This document shows positions 16,768-24,603 of a stretch of 64,000 nucleotides of DNA, piece by piece (position 1 is the first letter of the stretch; each line of letters opens with the position of its first letter). The stretch spans positions 50,681-114,680 of the forward strand of contig JADFDI010000009.1 of NCBI GenBank assembly GCA_018262985.1. Reading direction: 5' to 3'. The stretch is from Spirochaetota bacterium (GTDB lineage: Bacteria; Spirochaetota; Spirochaetia; Treponematales; UBA12059). The position numbers and the translations under genes were made by a program. The notes beneath the pieces are model-generated. The model did not search any database. It was not told where the DNA came from and saw only the letters and a program-made list of their open reading frames with translations.

Positions 16768-16920
16768 ATGGAACGCTTTACGGAATGGCTCAAGTACGGC
16801 GACGACACGGTCAAGGCGCTCGGCGTCTCCGCGGGCGGCCTCGTCGGGGTCTTCGCCACGCTCGGCGTCTTCTTCCTCGTCATCTGGCTCTCGGACAAGG
16901 TCGGAAGCAAGGCGAAGTAG
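16768..16920 (+). CDS. 50-residue single-span membrane protein, possibly a gamma-like partner of the Na+ pump
   Basis: A 50-residue ORF with a proper ribosome site (ACAGGAGCGATCGC before ATG) placed 13 bp after oadB. MERFTEWLKYGDDTVKALGVSAGG is amphipathic and GLVGVFATLGVFFLVIWLSDKVGSKAK contains one membrane helix with a positive tail. Its location and size suggest the small anchoring (gamma-like) subunit of the sodium-pump decarboxylase, though typical OadG proteins are longer and have the helix at the N-terminus. It is hidden inside a longer spurious ORF in the track. Confidence 0.7.
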   Translation: MERFTEWLKYGDDTVKALGVSAGGLVGVFATLGVFFLVIWLSDKVGSKAK

Positions 16921-17106
16921 GGGAAGGGGGAGGGGGAAAAAGGGCTTCGCCCGGCCGGCCGGCGGCAGCCTCCTCTCCCCTGCACCGGCGGGGCCGCCCC
17001 AGCTCTCCGCCGGGCAGGCGGCGCGCGCAGCCTTGCCGCCGCGGACCGTCGCCCGGCGCTCGGCCGCGGATAGCCGCGGATGGCCGGCCCGCGATTCCGC
17101 CCCGAT

Positions 17107-17136
17107 TTGCGCCCCCTCCGGACCGGGCACTATACT
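17107..17136 (+). promoter_or_regulatory. Predicted promoter of the membrane histidine kinase
   Basis: TTGCGC, 18-bp spacer, TATACT. The region before it (16921-17106) is GC-rich, with a purine tract after the small membrane gene and no supported gene. Confidence 0.5.
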
Positions 17137-17170
17137 TCCCGCATCATCGGCTCGGGGAGGTTGCCTGAAG

Positions 17171-18898
17171 ATGGGTCCGGATCCGGGCAAGGCCGAGACG
17201 ACGGGGCGGACGCTCCGGGGAGAAATCCAGTTCCTCGCCGTGGCCGTCCCGACGGTCATCCTGGCCCTCGTCGCGCTCGCCTTCATCGCCATCGTCTCCG
17301 CCTCCATGGCCCGCGAGCTCGAGTCCGACGCGGCCAAGGCCGCCGACGAGACGCGCGATCTGCTGGTCGACCCGCTCTACCGCATCGACAAGGCCCAGGC
17401 CCGCGCCATCGGCGAGGCCTTGCTGTCCTCCGGGCGCATCGACGGCATCCGCGTCGAATCGCCCGTGTCCGGCGTCGTCCTCGACGCGGCGCCGTCCGAT
17501 CCTTCGACCATCGAGGCGCTCGAGCGCCGCATCGAGCGCGACGGCATCCCGGTCGGAACCGTCACGCTCCATTTCTCCGACCGGCGGCTCGAGGAAACCC
17601 GCAGGCTGCTCGCCGGGCTCGGCGTGGCCGTCATCCTGAGCGCCAGCCTGGCGAACGCGATCGCCCTCTCGGCGATTCTGGCCCGCCAGATCGGCAGGAC
17701 CCTCCGGGGACTCGCCTCCGGCGTCGACGCCATCGCGCGCGGTGACTACGAGCGGCCCGTGCCCCTGACCCGCTACCCGGACGTCAACCAGATCGTCGCC
17801 CTCCTCAACGACATGGCTGGACGCGTCCAGGCCAAGAACCGCGAGCTCGTGCACGCCAACGCCACGCTCGAGACGCGCGTGGCCGAGCGCGCCTCCGAGC
17901 TCAACGACTCCCTCTCGGAGCTGAAGCGGACCCAGCGCCTGCTCGTCGAATCGGAGAAGCTCTCCGCGCTCGGCCACCTGTCCGCCGGCGTCGCGCACGA
18001 GCTCAACACCCCGCTCGGAGCCATCGTCTCGGCCCTCGGCTCGATTCGCTCCTATTTCGGAAACCAGGCGCTCGAGCTCGTCCGCTACCGCGCCGCGCTC
18101 GCTCCGGAGGCCGCGGCCCTGTTCGACGCGGCGCTCGAGGCCGGGCTTTCCGGCGAGGCGGCACCGCTCGGCGGGATCGGCGCGCGGGGCGAGCTCAAGC
18201 GACTCAAGGCCGCGCTCGCGGAGCTCGGCCTCGAGGACGGCGCCAGAATCGCGCCCAGCCTCCATGAGCTGGGCGGCATGACCGGCCTCGACCGCTTCAA
18301 GGACCTGCTCGGGACGCCCGGCGCCGCTGAAATTCTCGAGACGGTCCTGCGGCCGGTCAACGCGCGGCGCATGGCGGAGGTGGCCGCGCTGGCCGCCCAG
18401 AAGGCGTCGGAAGTGGTGGCGGCGCTCAAGCCCTTCCTCGACGACGGCGCGCGGCCCGAGCTCGGTCCCGTCGACGTCGCGAAGAGCGTCGAGGAAGCCC
18501 TGTCGCTCATGAGCGAGTTCGCCCTGTCCAAGGTCCGCGTCACGCGCGACTTCGCCGGCGTTTTCGCGCGCGGCAAGCGCGAGGACCTGACGCGGATCTG
18601 GTACAACCTGATCCGGAACGCGGTGCAGGCCATGGATTACCAGGGCGAGCTCGGCCTTTCCGCGCGCGTCGAGGACGGCATGGCGGTAGCGCGCGTCCGC
18701 GACGACGGTCCCGGCATCCCCGACGATATCCGCGACCGCGTGTTCGATCCGTTCTTCACCACCAAGACCGGCGGCGAAGGCCTCGGCCTCGGCCTCATGG
18801 TCGCGCGGCGCCTCGCCGAGGGTTTCGGGGGGAGCGTCGACTTCGAGTCGAGGCCCGGCTTCACCGAGTTCACGGTCCGCCTTCCCGTCTGGAATTGA
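17171..18898 (+). CDS. Membrane sensor histidine kinase with HAMP domain
   Basis: About 575 residues. Two membrane helices (about 20-45 and 140-165) flank a periplasmic sensor of roughly 100 residues. A HAMP linker follows (RTLRGLASGVDAIARGDYERPVPLTRYPDVNQIVALLNDM), then a coiled coil. The HisKA motif SEKLSALGHLSAGVAHELNTPLGAIVSAL has the phospho-His. An unusual insert of about 130 residues separates it from the HATPase domain (IWYNLIRNAVQAMDYQGEL, VRDDGPGIPDDIRDRVFDPFFTTKTGGEGLGLGLMVARRL). It phosphorylates an unlinked response regulator; no receiver protein is adjacent. Start at ATG 17171 with GGGAGG about 10 bases upstream. Confidence 0.9.
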   Translation: MGPDPGKAETTGRTLRGEIQFLAVAVPTVILALVALAFIAIVSASMARELESDAAKAADETRDLLVDPLYRIDKAQARAIGEALLSSGRIDGIRVESPVSGVVLDAAPSDPSTIEALERRIERDGIPVGTVTLHFSDRRLEETRRLLAGLGVAVILSASLANAIALSAILARQIGRTLRGLASGVDAIARGDYERPVPLTRYPDVNQIVALLNDMAGRVQAKNRELVHANATLETRVAERASELNDSLSELKRTQRLLVESEKLSALGHLSAGVAHELNTPLGAIVSALGSIRSYFGNQALELVRYRAALAPEAAALFDAALEAGLSGEAAPLGGIGARGELKRLKAALAELGLEDGARIAPSLHELGGMTGLDRFKDLLGTPGAAEILETVLRPVNARRMAEVAALAAQKASEVVAALKPFLDDGARPELGPVDVAKSVEEALSLMSEFALSKVRVTRDFAGVFARGKREDLTRIWYNLIRNAVQAMDYQGELGLSARVEDGMAVARVRDDGPGIPDDIRDRVFDPFFTTKTGGEGLGLGLMVARRLAEGFGGSVDFESRPGFTEFTVRLPVWN

Positions 18899-18945
18899 GC
18901 CTCCGGCGCAACCATCTGGCCGCGCGCGCGGTATATTCCGGGTAT

Positions 18946-20769
18946 ATGAGCGCCACGTTCAACAAAAGGGGCCGCCGCCCCGCGCGCGCGCCGCGCGCCG
19001 CTTCCCTCGTCGCCTTTTTTCTCGTCGCCCTTGCCGCCCTCGGCTCCTGCGGCCAGCCGGACCCGGTCGACGAGACCGTCTACCCGGTGTCCACGTCGTT
19101 CGACGCCGCGGACGAGTCCGCCTGGACCGCGGCCGGCCCTTCGGTGCGCTTCCGCACACACGCCCCCGACGACCGCAACGAGGAGGTGTCGTTCACCGCG
19201 AGCGGCCTCGTCGCCGGACAGGCCTTCCTCGTCGTCACCAACGCCGACCCGGGCGCCTCCTTCGCGCTTTCCGGCACCCTGGCCAACGCCGCGCCCGAAG
19301 CGCGGACGGCTCTCGACGCTTCCGCGACCGCGGACTCCGCCGCGCGCTACCTCCGCGACATCCCGGCGGTCAGCGCCTTCAACGCGGACCCGTGGGCGTT
19401 CGTCGAAGCTGACGCGGACACGAGCAGGGCCATTGTTACATCCGAGCCTGCATTCAGTACATCCGCTGTGGGAGACCCAGAGGAGTTCACCTATCTGATA
19501 GTCAACTTCGTAGGCGAACTGGAGACCGTGACGGCATCTGCTACATGCATGGCTTACGACACTGATACCGATACTGGCATCAGCGCCGCGATATGGGTGC
19601 TTGATAGCCTCCTGGCCGACAGCACAATAAGCCAAACAATGATTGATGCGGTACTCTCGAAATTCCTTGTTGACGGACCCGACAACGATATCCATGACTG
19701 GGTATCGAGCGTTTTCGGCGACAGCTACTCGACCCCGGTCGCTGCACGTTCCGATGCGCTCATCACCGATGCCGATGTTGTCGATATCCTGATCGCGGAC
19801 ATCGGACAGCAGGATATCGAGAGCGGAATAATCGGATATTTCCATTCGTTGCACAATTATAAGAAGACTGTGTTTTCCGATTCGAACGAGAGAGTGATGT
19901 TTTTTATCGATGCCCCGATACTGGCTGATCCGTATGGCGGGAAAAACCTGATCTGGGAACCGACCGACGACGGTCCCATGGAAATTTGGTCCACGCTGGC
20001 GCACGAACTGCAGCACATGATCCACTTCAATGAGAAATACGTGGAACGCGCGTCCGCCCAATCTCCGACATGGTATGACGAAACGTGTTCTGCCGCGGCC
20101 GAGGATTTAGTGTCTTACAAACTTGCGATCAACGGACCCAGAGGCGTTTCATGGGATCGGGCCGATGCGGGCGATACGGGAAACCAAAACGGTCTCCTGC
20201 CTTATTTCGTATGGTATCCCGAGGATTCCTTGACCTATTGGCCCTCGCCAGAATTTTCCACGCTGCATGACTACGGCAGCGCGTACGCGTTCGCCGCATG
20301 GCTTGGCAGGAACTACGGTCCCCAGGTCTTCCAGGGAATGGTGCAGAGTTACGACACCGGGTTCCAGGCGCTTGAAAGTGCGATTGCCTACCTGGGGCAT
20401 GTGAAGCCGGACGAGTCGACCCTATTGCGGGACTGGGCAGTAGCGTGTATCGGCTCGACCTTCGATCCTGTGGCTTACCCAATGGAAATTCCATATCGCT
20501 TCAATTCAGGGACATGGTTTACGGGTACGGTGGGATCAACCACATACCAGGTAGGCTCGATTGGTCTGGATCGTTATCGCCAAAAAGAGGACGGAGCCAC
20601 GACCGTAATTTTCGGAACAGGGCTGAAGATCCTGGGCGATGTTCCATCCTCGGGCTCCATCGCCCCCGCCGCCAACCTGTACATCGAACTGCCGGTCGTG
20701 GACGGGACGGCGAGCGGGACGCTCACCCTCTACCGGGGCATGTCCATGACGGTGGTGGTGACCGATTGA
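18946..20769 (+). CDS. HExxH zinc metalloprotease-like lipoprotein (M30/hyicolysin-like), composition mosaic
   Basis: About 607 residues. The signal peptide ends LAALGSC, a lipobox, so the protein is probably a surface or periplasmic lipoprotein. Residues 30-160 form a beta-rich, low-complexity N-terminal region. The protease part contains IWSTLAHELQHMIHFNEKY, with the zinc HExxH, followed by SPTWYDETCSAAAEDLVSY, where Glu is the expected third ligand as in M30-like enzymes. The C-terminal 90 residues are a beta domain. Bases from about 19430 to 20640 are close to 50 % GC with AT-rich codons, while both ends of the same ORF are above 70 %. The protease core therefore looks recently acquired inside a native lipoprotein frame. 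ATG 18946 is preferred to the track's 18895. Confidence 0.8.
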   Translation: MSATFNKRGRRPARAPRAASLVAFFLVALAALGSCGQPDPVDETVYPVSTSFDAADESAWTAAGPSVRFRTHAPDDRNEEVSFTASGLVAGQAFLVVTNADPGASFALSGTLANAAPEARTALDASATADSAARYLRDIPAVSAFNADPWAFVEADADTSRAIVTSEPAFSTSAVGDPEEFTYLIVNFVGELETVTASATCMAYDTDTDTGISAAIWVLDSLLADSTISQTMIDAVLSKFLVDGPDNDIHDWVSSVFGDSYSTPVAARSDALITDADVVDILIADIGQQDIESGIIGYFHSLHNYKKTVFSDSNERVMFFIDAPILADPYGGKNLIWEPTDDGPMEIWSTLAHELQHMIHFNEKYVERASAQSPTWYDETCSAAAEDLVSYKLAINGPRGVSWDRADAGDTGNQNGLLPYFVWYPEDSLTYWPSPEFSTLHDYGSAYAFAAWLGRNYGPQVFQGMVQSYDTGFQALESAIAYLGHVKPDESTLLRDWAVACIGSTFDPVAYPMEIPYRFNSGTWFTGTVGSTTYQVGSIGLDRYRQKEDGATTVIFGTGLKILGDVPSSGSIAPAANLYIELPVVDGTASGTLTLYRGMSMTVVVTD

Positions 20770-21077
20770 CGCGCCCGCATCCTCCGCTCGCGCGCTTCGC
20801 CTTCGGATGCCTCGCGGCCGCGCTCGCGCTGCTCGCCCTGGTCCTCCTGGGGGCCTGCGACGCGACGTTCGAGGGGACGGTGCTGCGGGTGGGCAACGAG
20901 CCGTTCTCCATGCTCGTGCTCAGGCTCGACGACGGGCGGGACCTCGCGCTCGAGGGACCGCTCCTCGCGGAGCTCGAGCGCTTGCAGAACCGCCGCGCGC
21001 GGCTCGCGGGCGAGCTCGTCGAAGGCGGCCCCCCCGGCGCCGCCGCCCGCCTCGTGGTCGGCCGCATAGTCGAATAA
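20766..21077 (+). CDS. Small lipoprotein of unknown function
   Basis: About 103 residues from a TTG start that overlaps the metalloprotease stop (TTGA), so translation is coupled. The signal peptide is strongly hydrophobic and ends LVLLGAC, a good lipobox. The mature part (DATFEGTVLRVGNEPFSMLVLRLDDGRDLALEGPLLAELERLQNRRARLAGELV) reads like a small OB-fold or beta-barrel domain. Function unknown. Base composition is that of the genome, unlike the core of the preceding gene. A strong hairpin follows directly. Confidence 0.7.
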   Translation: MTRPHPPLARFAFGCLAAALALLALVLLGACDATFEGTVLRVGNEPFSMLVLRLDDGRDLALEGPLLAELERLQNRRARLAGELVEGGPPGAAARLVVGRIVE

Positions 21078-21078
21078 C

Positions 21079-21110
21079 AACCGCGGAGACGCCGTCTCCG
21101 CGGTTTCTTC
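21079..21110. terminator. Bidirectional hairpin terminator
   Basis: Perfect 12-bp stem AACCGCGGAGAC / GTCTCCGCGGTT with a 3-base loop, followed by TTTCTTC on the plus strand and preceded by TTATTCG-type sequence on the minus strand. It separates the convergent lipoprotein and porin operons. Confidence 0.8.
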
Positions 21111-21128
21111 GTCGCGGATCGTCTTCCT

Positions 21129-22508
21129 CTAGAAGCTGCCCGAGCCGACGGTGATGGAGAGCGACGCCGACGCCGAGGGCTTGCCGGGACCGGTAGGACC
21201 CATGGTGAACTCGTCACCCTCCTCGCCGAAGGTGAAGCGCGCCGAGAGGCTGGCGGACAGGTAGTCGAAGAAGCGGTACGAAAGCTGCGGCAGCGCGAAG
21301 CCCGAGAGGTCCGAGAGGTTCGCCATCGCGGTGATCGAGGCCGAGAGGTCCTCCGCGCCGAAGAGCTCGCCGAGCGAGACCGAGGCCGCCGCGTAGTGCC
21401 GCGACCAGCGGAGCGAGTCGAGGGCAAAGAGCGATTCGTCAGGAAAGGTGCCTAGTTCTACGAAAGCGGTCTGAGCTCCGTAATGCGCGAACGCCTCGGC
21501 GACCGTCGCCTCGGTCTGCGCCTCGCCGTTCCACAGGTACTGCGCCATCACCGTCAGGTTCGACTCCTGGTTCAGGTAGCTGGCGCCGAGCGTCGCGGTG
21601 GCGAAGAAGCGGTCCGGGTACTCCACGGCCTCGAATTCCAGGCCGGGAAACGCGACCGCGCGCGGTTCGAGGAAGGTGCGCTCGGAGCCGTACTTGAGCT
21701 GGGCCTCGCCGAAGACGTTGAGGTCCCAGAGCCCCGAGTTGAGCATGAGGAAGGCCGAGGGCGGGGCGTCGTACTTGTACGCGGCGGCGAGCGCGAGCTC
21801 GGTGTCGCCGAAGAAGTGCTTGGCCTTCGCGGCGTACATGATGTCCTCCGGCTTTTCGGCGCCCTTCGGGAACACCGTCCAGAGCGCGACGCTCGAGAGG
21901 GTGCGCGGTATCGGCCAGAGCGCGGTGAAGGCGAGCGGTCCCTCGCGCTCGGCGTCCGGATCCGACACGTCGATCTCCGAGAGCGACACGAGGTCGTCGG
22001 CCGGCTGGAAGAAGCGCCCGACGCCGAGGCGCAAGGGCTGCTTGCCGAAGCTGAAGAAGAGCGCGTCGTCCCGGCTGAAATTCGCGTAGAGCGCGTAGAC
22101 GGAGATGTTCGGAATCGTCGGCTCCCCGGGCGCCGCGTCGAGGGCGAAGGGATACGCGAGGTCGAGGGCCGCGTAGTAGCCCCAGTCGGATTCGGGTTTG
22201 GCCTGGAGCGTCAAGCGGCTCGAAAGGGCGGGGCTCATGGCGTAGTCGTCGTACATCGCCGACTCGAAGGCCCAGGGATCGAGCCAGGTCCACGAGAAGC
22301 CGAGCGAACCGGAGAGCCGGCCCGAGACGCGCGGGGCGTCCCACTCCAGGAACTCGGAGCGGTCGATCTCGGCCGCGTCGGCGGCCTCCTCGACCGTCTC
22401 CGGGGCGCCGAACAGGTCGTCGTCCGAAAGATCCTGAGCCGCGAGCGGCGAAACCAGGACCGCGAAAGCCACCGCGAAAATGAAACCGTACAGCGCGAAA
22501 CGCTTCAT
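21129..22508 (-). CDS. Outer-membrane beta-barrel protein encoded with a Lol-like ABC system
   Basis: About 459 residues: a signal peptide (MKRFALYGFIFAVAFAVLVSPLAAQ), a short acidic N-terminal stretch DLSDDDLFGAPETVEEAADAAEIDRSEF, then a barrel-like domain rich in alternating strands (GSLGFSWTWLDPWAF..., RLTLQAKPESDWGYYAALDLAYPF, LSARFTFGE) ending ITVGSGSF with a terminal Phe. It resembles a porin or the spirochaete barrel partner of lipoprotein trafficking machinery. It is the last gene of a five-gene minus-strand operon, 17 bp behind the LolA-like gene. Residues 28-39 are identical to a periplasmic-loop segment of the first permease of the same operon. ATG 22508 is preferred over the track's long N-terminal extension, which has no signal peptide. 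Confidence 0.8.
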   Translation of the reverse strand: MKRFALYGFIFAVAFAVLVSPLAAQDLSDDDLFGAPETVEEAADAAEIDRSEFLEWDAPRVSGRLSGSLGFSWTWLDPWAFESAMYDDYAMSPALSSRLTLQAKPESDWGYYAALDLAYPFALDAAPGEPTIPNISVYALYANFSRDDALFFSFGKQPLRLGVGRFFQPADDLVSLSEIDVSDPDAEREGPLAFTALWPIPRTLSSVALWTVFPKGAEKPEDIMYAAKAKHFFGDTELALAAAYKYDAPPSAFLMLNSGLWDLNVFGEAQLKYGSERTFLEPRAVAFPGLEFEAVEYPDRFFATATLGASYLNQESNLTVMAQYLWNGEAQTEATVAEAFAHYGAQTAFVELGTFPDESLFALDSLRWSRHYAAASVSLGELFGAEDLSASITAMANLSDLSGFALPQLSYRFFDYLSASLSARFTFGEEGDEFTMGPTGPGKPSASASLSITVGSGSF

Positions 22509-22525
22509 GGTTACCTCGTTCGATT

Positions 22526-23266
22526 CTACCGGGCGCGCTTGAGGAAGGCCTCGGTGAAGGTGTCGTCGGCGAGTTTTCCGACGGCCACGTCCGAGAGGGT
22601 CAGCTGGCTCTTCTCGCCCGTGTTGATCTCGTCGACGATCAGGATGCGCGAGGGTATCTGCTTGCCGCCCGCGCTGATGTAGCTCGGCGGGAAGCTGACC
22701 GTGCGCATGAGCCGGCCGGAGACGGAGAAGTCCTCCTCCTTGAGCACGAGCGGCTTGTCCTTGCGGACGTAGAGGCGGACGCGCTGCCAGCTGACCTCCG
22801 AGTCCTTCGACACCAGCTCGAGGATCCACACGTCGTAGGCGCCGAGCTTGCCCTCGGAGCTTTTCTCGATGTCGTAGTCGTCGGCGTAGCTCATGCGCGA
22901 GAGGTCGGAGTTGCGCGCCTCCGAGTCCTGCACGCTTTCCTTGATTGTGCTCTTGGCGAACTCCCCCGACTCGGGGTCGTAGAACCAGACGTTGTCGTCC
23001 ACCTTGAGGTAGCCCTGGCCCTTCTGGCGCTCGGGCTTGAGGAAGAGGAAGACGAATTGGTCGCGCTCGTCGCGGCGGTAGACGCGGACCTGGACGGTCT
23101 CGGGCTTCTGGCCCGGCTTCTCCGAGACGATGGTGTAGGTGGCCGTGAAGTCCTGGCCGCCGAAGTCGCCGAGCGAGTCGATCTCGCGCAGCATGGCCTT
23201 GAAATCCTGGGCGCCCGCCATCGCCACCGAGAGCGCCGCCAGGACCGATATCATCGCGCGTTTCAT
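22526..23266 (-). CDS. LolA-like outer-membrane lipoprotein-sorting protein
   Basis: A 246-residue secreted protein (signal peptide MKRAMISVLAALSVAMAGAQ). The mature part matches the LolA/LolB-fold family of COG2834 type: DFTATYTIVSEKPGQKPETVQVRVYRRDERDQFVFLFLKPERQKGQGYLKVDDNVWFYDPESGEFAKSTIKESVQDSEARNSDLSRMSYADDYDIEK and a later VSKDSEVSWQRVRLYVRKDKPLVLKEEDFS. This is an unclosed barrel that carries a lipid or lipoprotein acyl chain across the periplasm. It lies between the two permeases and the barrel protein, so the operon links an inner-membrane extractor, a periplasmic carrier and an outer-membrane component. The cargo is not known. Confidence 0.85.
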   Translation of the reverse strand: MKRAMISVLAALSVAMAGAQDFKAMLREIDSLGDFGGQDFTATYTIVSEKPGQKPETVQVRVYRRDERDQFVFLFLKPERQKGQGYLKVDDNVWFYDPESGEFAKSTIKESVQDSEARNSDLSRMSYADDYDIEKSSEGKLGAYDVWILELVSKDSEVSWQRVRLYVRKDKPLVLKEEDFSVSGRLMRTVSFPPSYISAGGKQIPSRILIVDEINTGEKSQLTLSDVAVGKLADDTFTEAFLKRAR

Positions 23267-23282
23267 GGAACCTCCAAAAGTG

Positions 23283-24593
23283 TCAGACGGCCGTGCGGAG
23301 GGCGACGGCGGGGTCGAGCTTCGCGGCGCTCCGCGCCGGGAAGAAGGCGGCGGCCAGGGTCAGGAAGGCCACGATGGCCACCTTTCCCGCGACGCGCGCC
23401 CAGTCGAGGCGGAAGCTCATGTGCCCGTTCCTGAGGATGAGGAAGAGCGGGCTGTCGAGCCCGAAGTCGATGAGTCCCACGCCGAGCATCACGAGCGACG
23501 CGACGGCGAGTCCCGCCACGGCGCCGCCGAGCGCGAGGAACAGCGCCTCGTAGAGGAAGAGCCCGCGCACCTGGCCGCGCTGCATGCCCACCGCCCGCAT
23601 GGTGCCGATCTCGCGGATGCGCTCGTACATGATGATGCGGAAGGTGTTGGTGATGCCCACCATGATGATGAGGAAGAGCACCAGGAGGATGACGAGGCTG
23701 GCGACGTCGAGCACGTCGACGATCTGCTGCACCTGGGCCAGCGCGTCGTTCAGCGTGGTGACGCGGTATTTCACGCCGGTCCAGGTCTCCTCGTCCTCGC
23801 CGCGCATCATGGCCAGGACGGGGTTCCCGCCCTCGGCGCCGGGCGCCTTGCGCTCGAAGGCCTGGAGCCGGCTCGACACCTCGGCGTGCAGGCGGTCGCC
23901 GGCCTCGTCCATGCCCTTGAGCGAGGGCAGGTAGAACGAGAGGGCCTGGTACTCGTCCGGCGCCAGGTCGAGGAGCTCGTTGACGTAGTCGCGCCCGGCG
24001 TAGGCCGAGACCGAGCCGAGTATGCCCGGATCCTTGATGACGGCGGCCACGGCGAATTCGCCGACGTTCTGCTGGCCGGAATAGGTGCGCGTCGTCACGA
24101 GCAGGCGGTCGCCGATCTCGACGCCGAGCTTGTCGGCGATGGGTTCGGGAAGGACGATGCCGTCGCGGGGCAGGTCATCGAGGCTGCCCGAGGCGAGCGC
24201 GAGCCGCTCGGCCAGGAAGGTCTCTGCCTCGAAGTCCACGCCCTGCACCGCGAGGGTCGCGGTGCGGCCGGCGAATTTGAGCGAGCCCTGGAGTCCCGAG
24301 CGCCGCGAGACGTATTTCGCCTCGATGCCCGCGGCTTCGGCGGCTTCGCGGAGCGCGGCGTCGTCGCGGATGATCTCGAGGTCGCGCCCCTTGGGGCTCT
24401 TCTCGACGCCCTCCACGAAGACGTGGCCCGCGAGCAGGTTGGAGAAATTCTCCGAGACGTTGTCGACGAAGGCGCCGGCGAAGCCGTCGATCAGGGTGAC
24501 GATCATGATGCCGAAGGCGATGGCGCCTCCGAGCAGGAAGGAGCGCCGCTTCTGGCGGCTCAGGTTGCGGAAGGCGAGCATGGCGGTCTGCAT
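23283..24593 (-). CDS. ABC transporter permease, FtsX/LolC-E (MacB-type) family, second of pair
   Basis: A 436-residue protein with the type VII ABC topology: one N-terminal membrane helix (SFLLGGAIAFGIMIVTLIDGFAGAF), a periplasmic domain of about 220 residues, and three C-terminal helices (LDVASLVILLVLFLIIMVGITNTFRIIMYERIREIGTMRAVGMQRGQVRGLFLYEALFLALGGAVAGLAVASL). The cytosolic coupling motif ERIREIGTMRAVGMQ is the FtsX-domain hallmark. Together with the other permease and the ATPase it should form a heterodimeric mechanotransmission transporter extracting lipoproteins or lipids from the inner membrane. It starts 10 bp after the preceding permease. Confidence 0.9.
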   Translation of the reverse strand: MQTAMLAFRNLSRQKRRSFLLGGAIAFGIMIVTLIDGFAGAFVDNVSENFSNLLAGHVFVEGVEKSPKGRDLEIIRDDAALREAAEAAGIEAKYVSRRSGLQGSLKFAGRTATLAVQGVDFEAETFLAERLALASGSLDDLPRDGIVLPEPIADKLGVEIGDRLLVTTRTYSGQQNVGEFAVAAVIKDPGILGSVSAYAGRDYVNELLDLAPDEYQALSFYLPSLKGMDEAGDRLHAEVSSRLQAFERKAPGAEGGNPVLAMMRGEDEETWTGVKYRVTTLNDALAQVQQIVDVLDVASLVILLVLFLIIMVGITNTFRIIMYERIREIGTMRAVGMQRGQVRGLFLYEALFLALGGAVAGLAVASLVMLGVGLIDFGLDSPLFLILRNGHMSFRLDWARVAGKVAIVAFLTLAAAFFPARSAAKLDPAVALRTAV

Positions 24594-24603
24594 GGCGGCC
24601 TCC

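Noticed and set aside
20445-20765. N-terminal extension of the small lipoprotein ORF
   Set aside because: It lies out of frame over the metalloprotease; the lipoprotein has a coupled TTG start and its own signal peptide at 20766.
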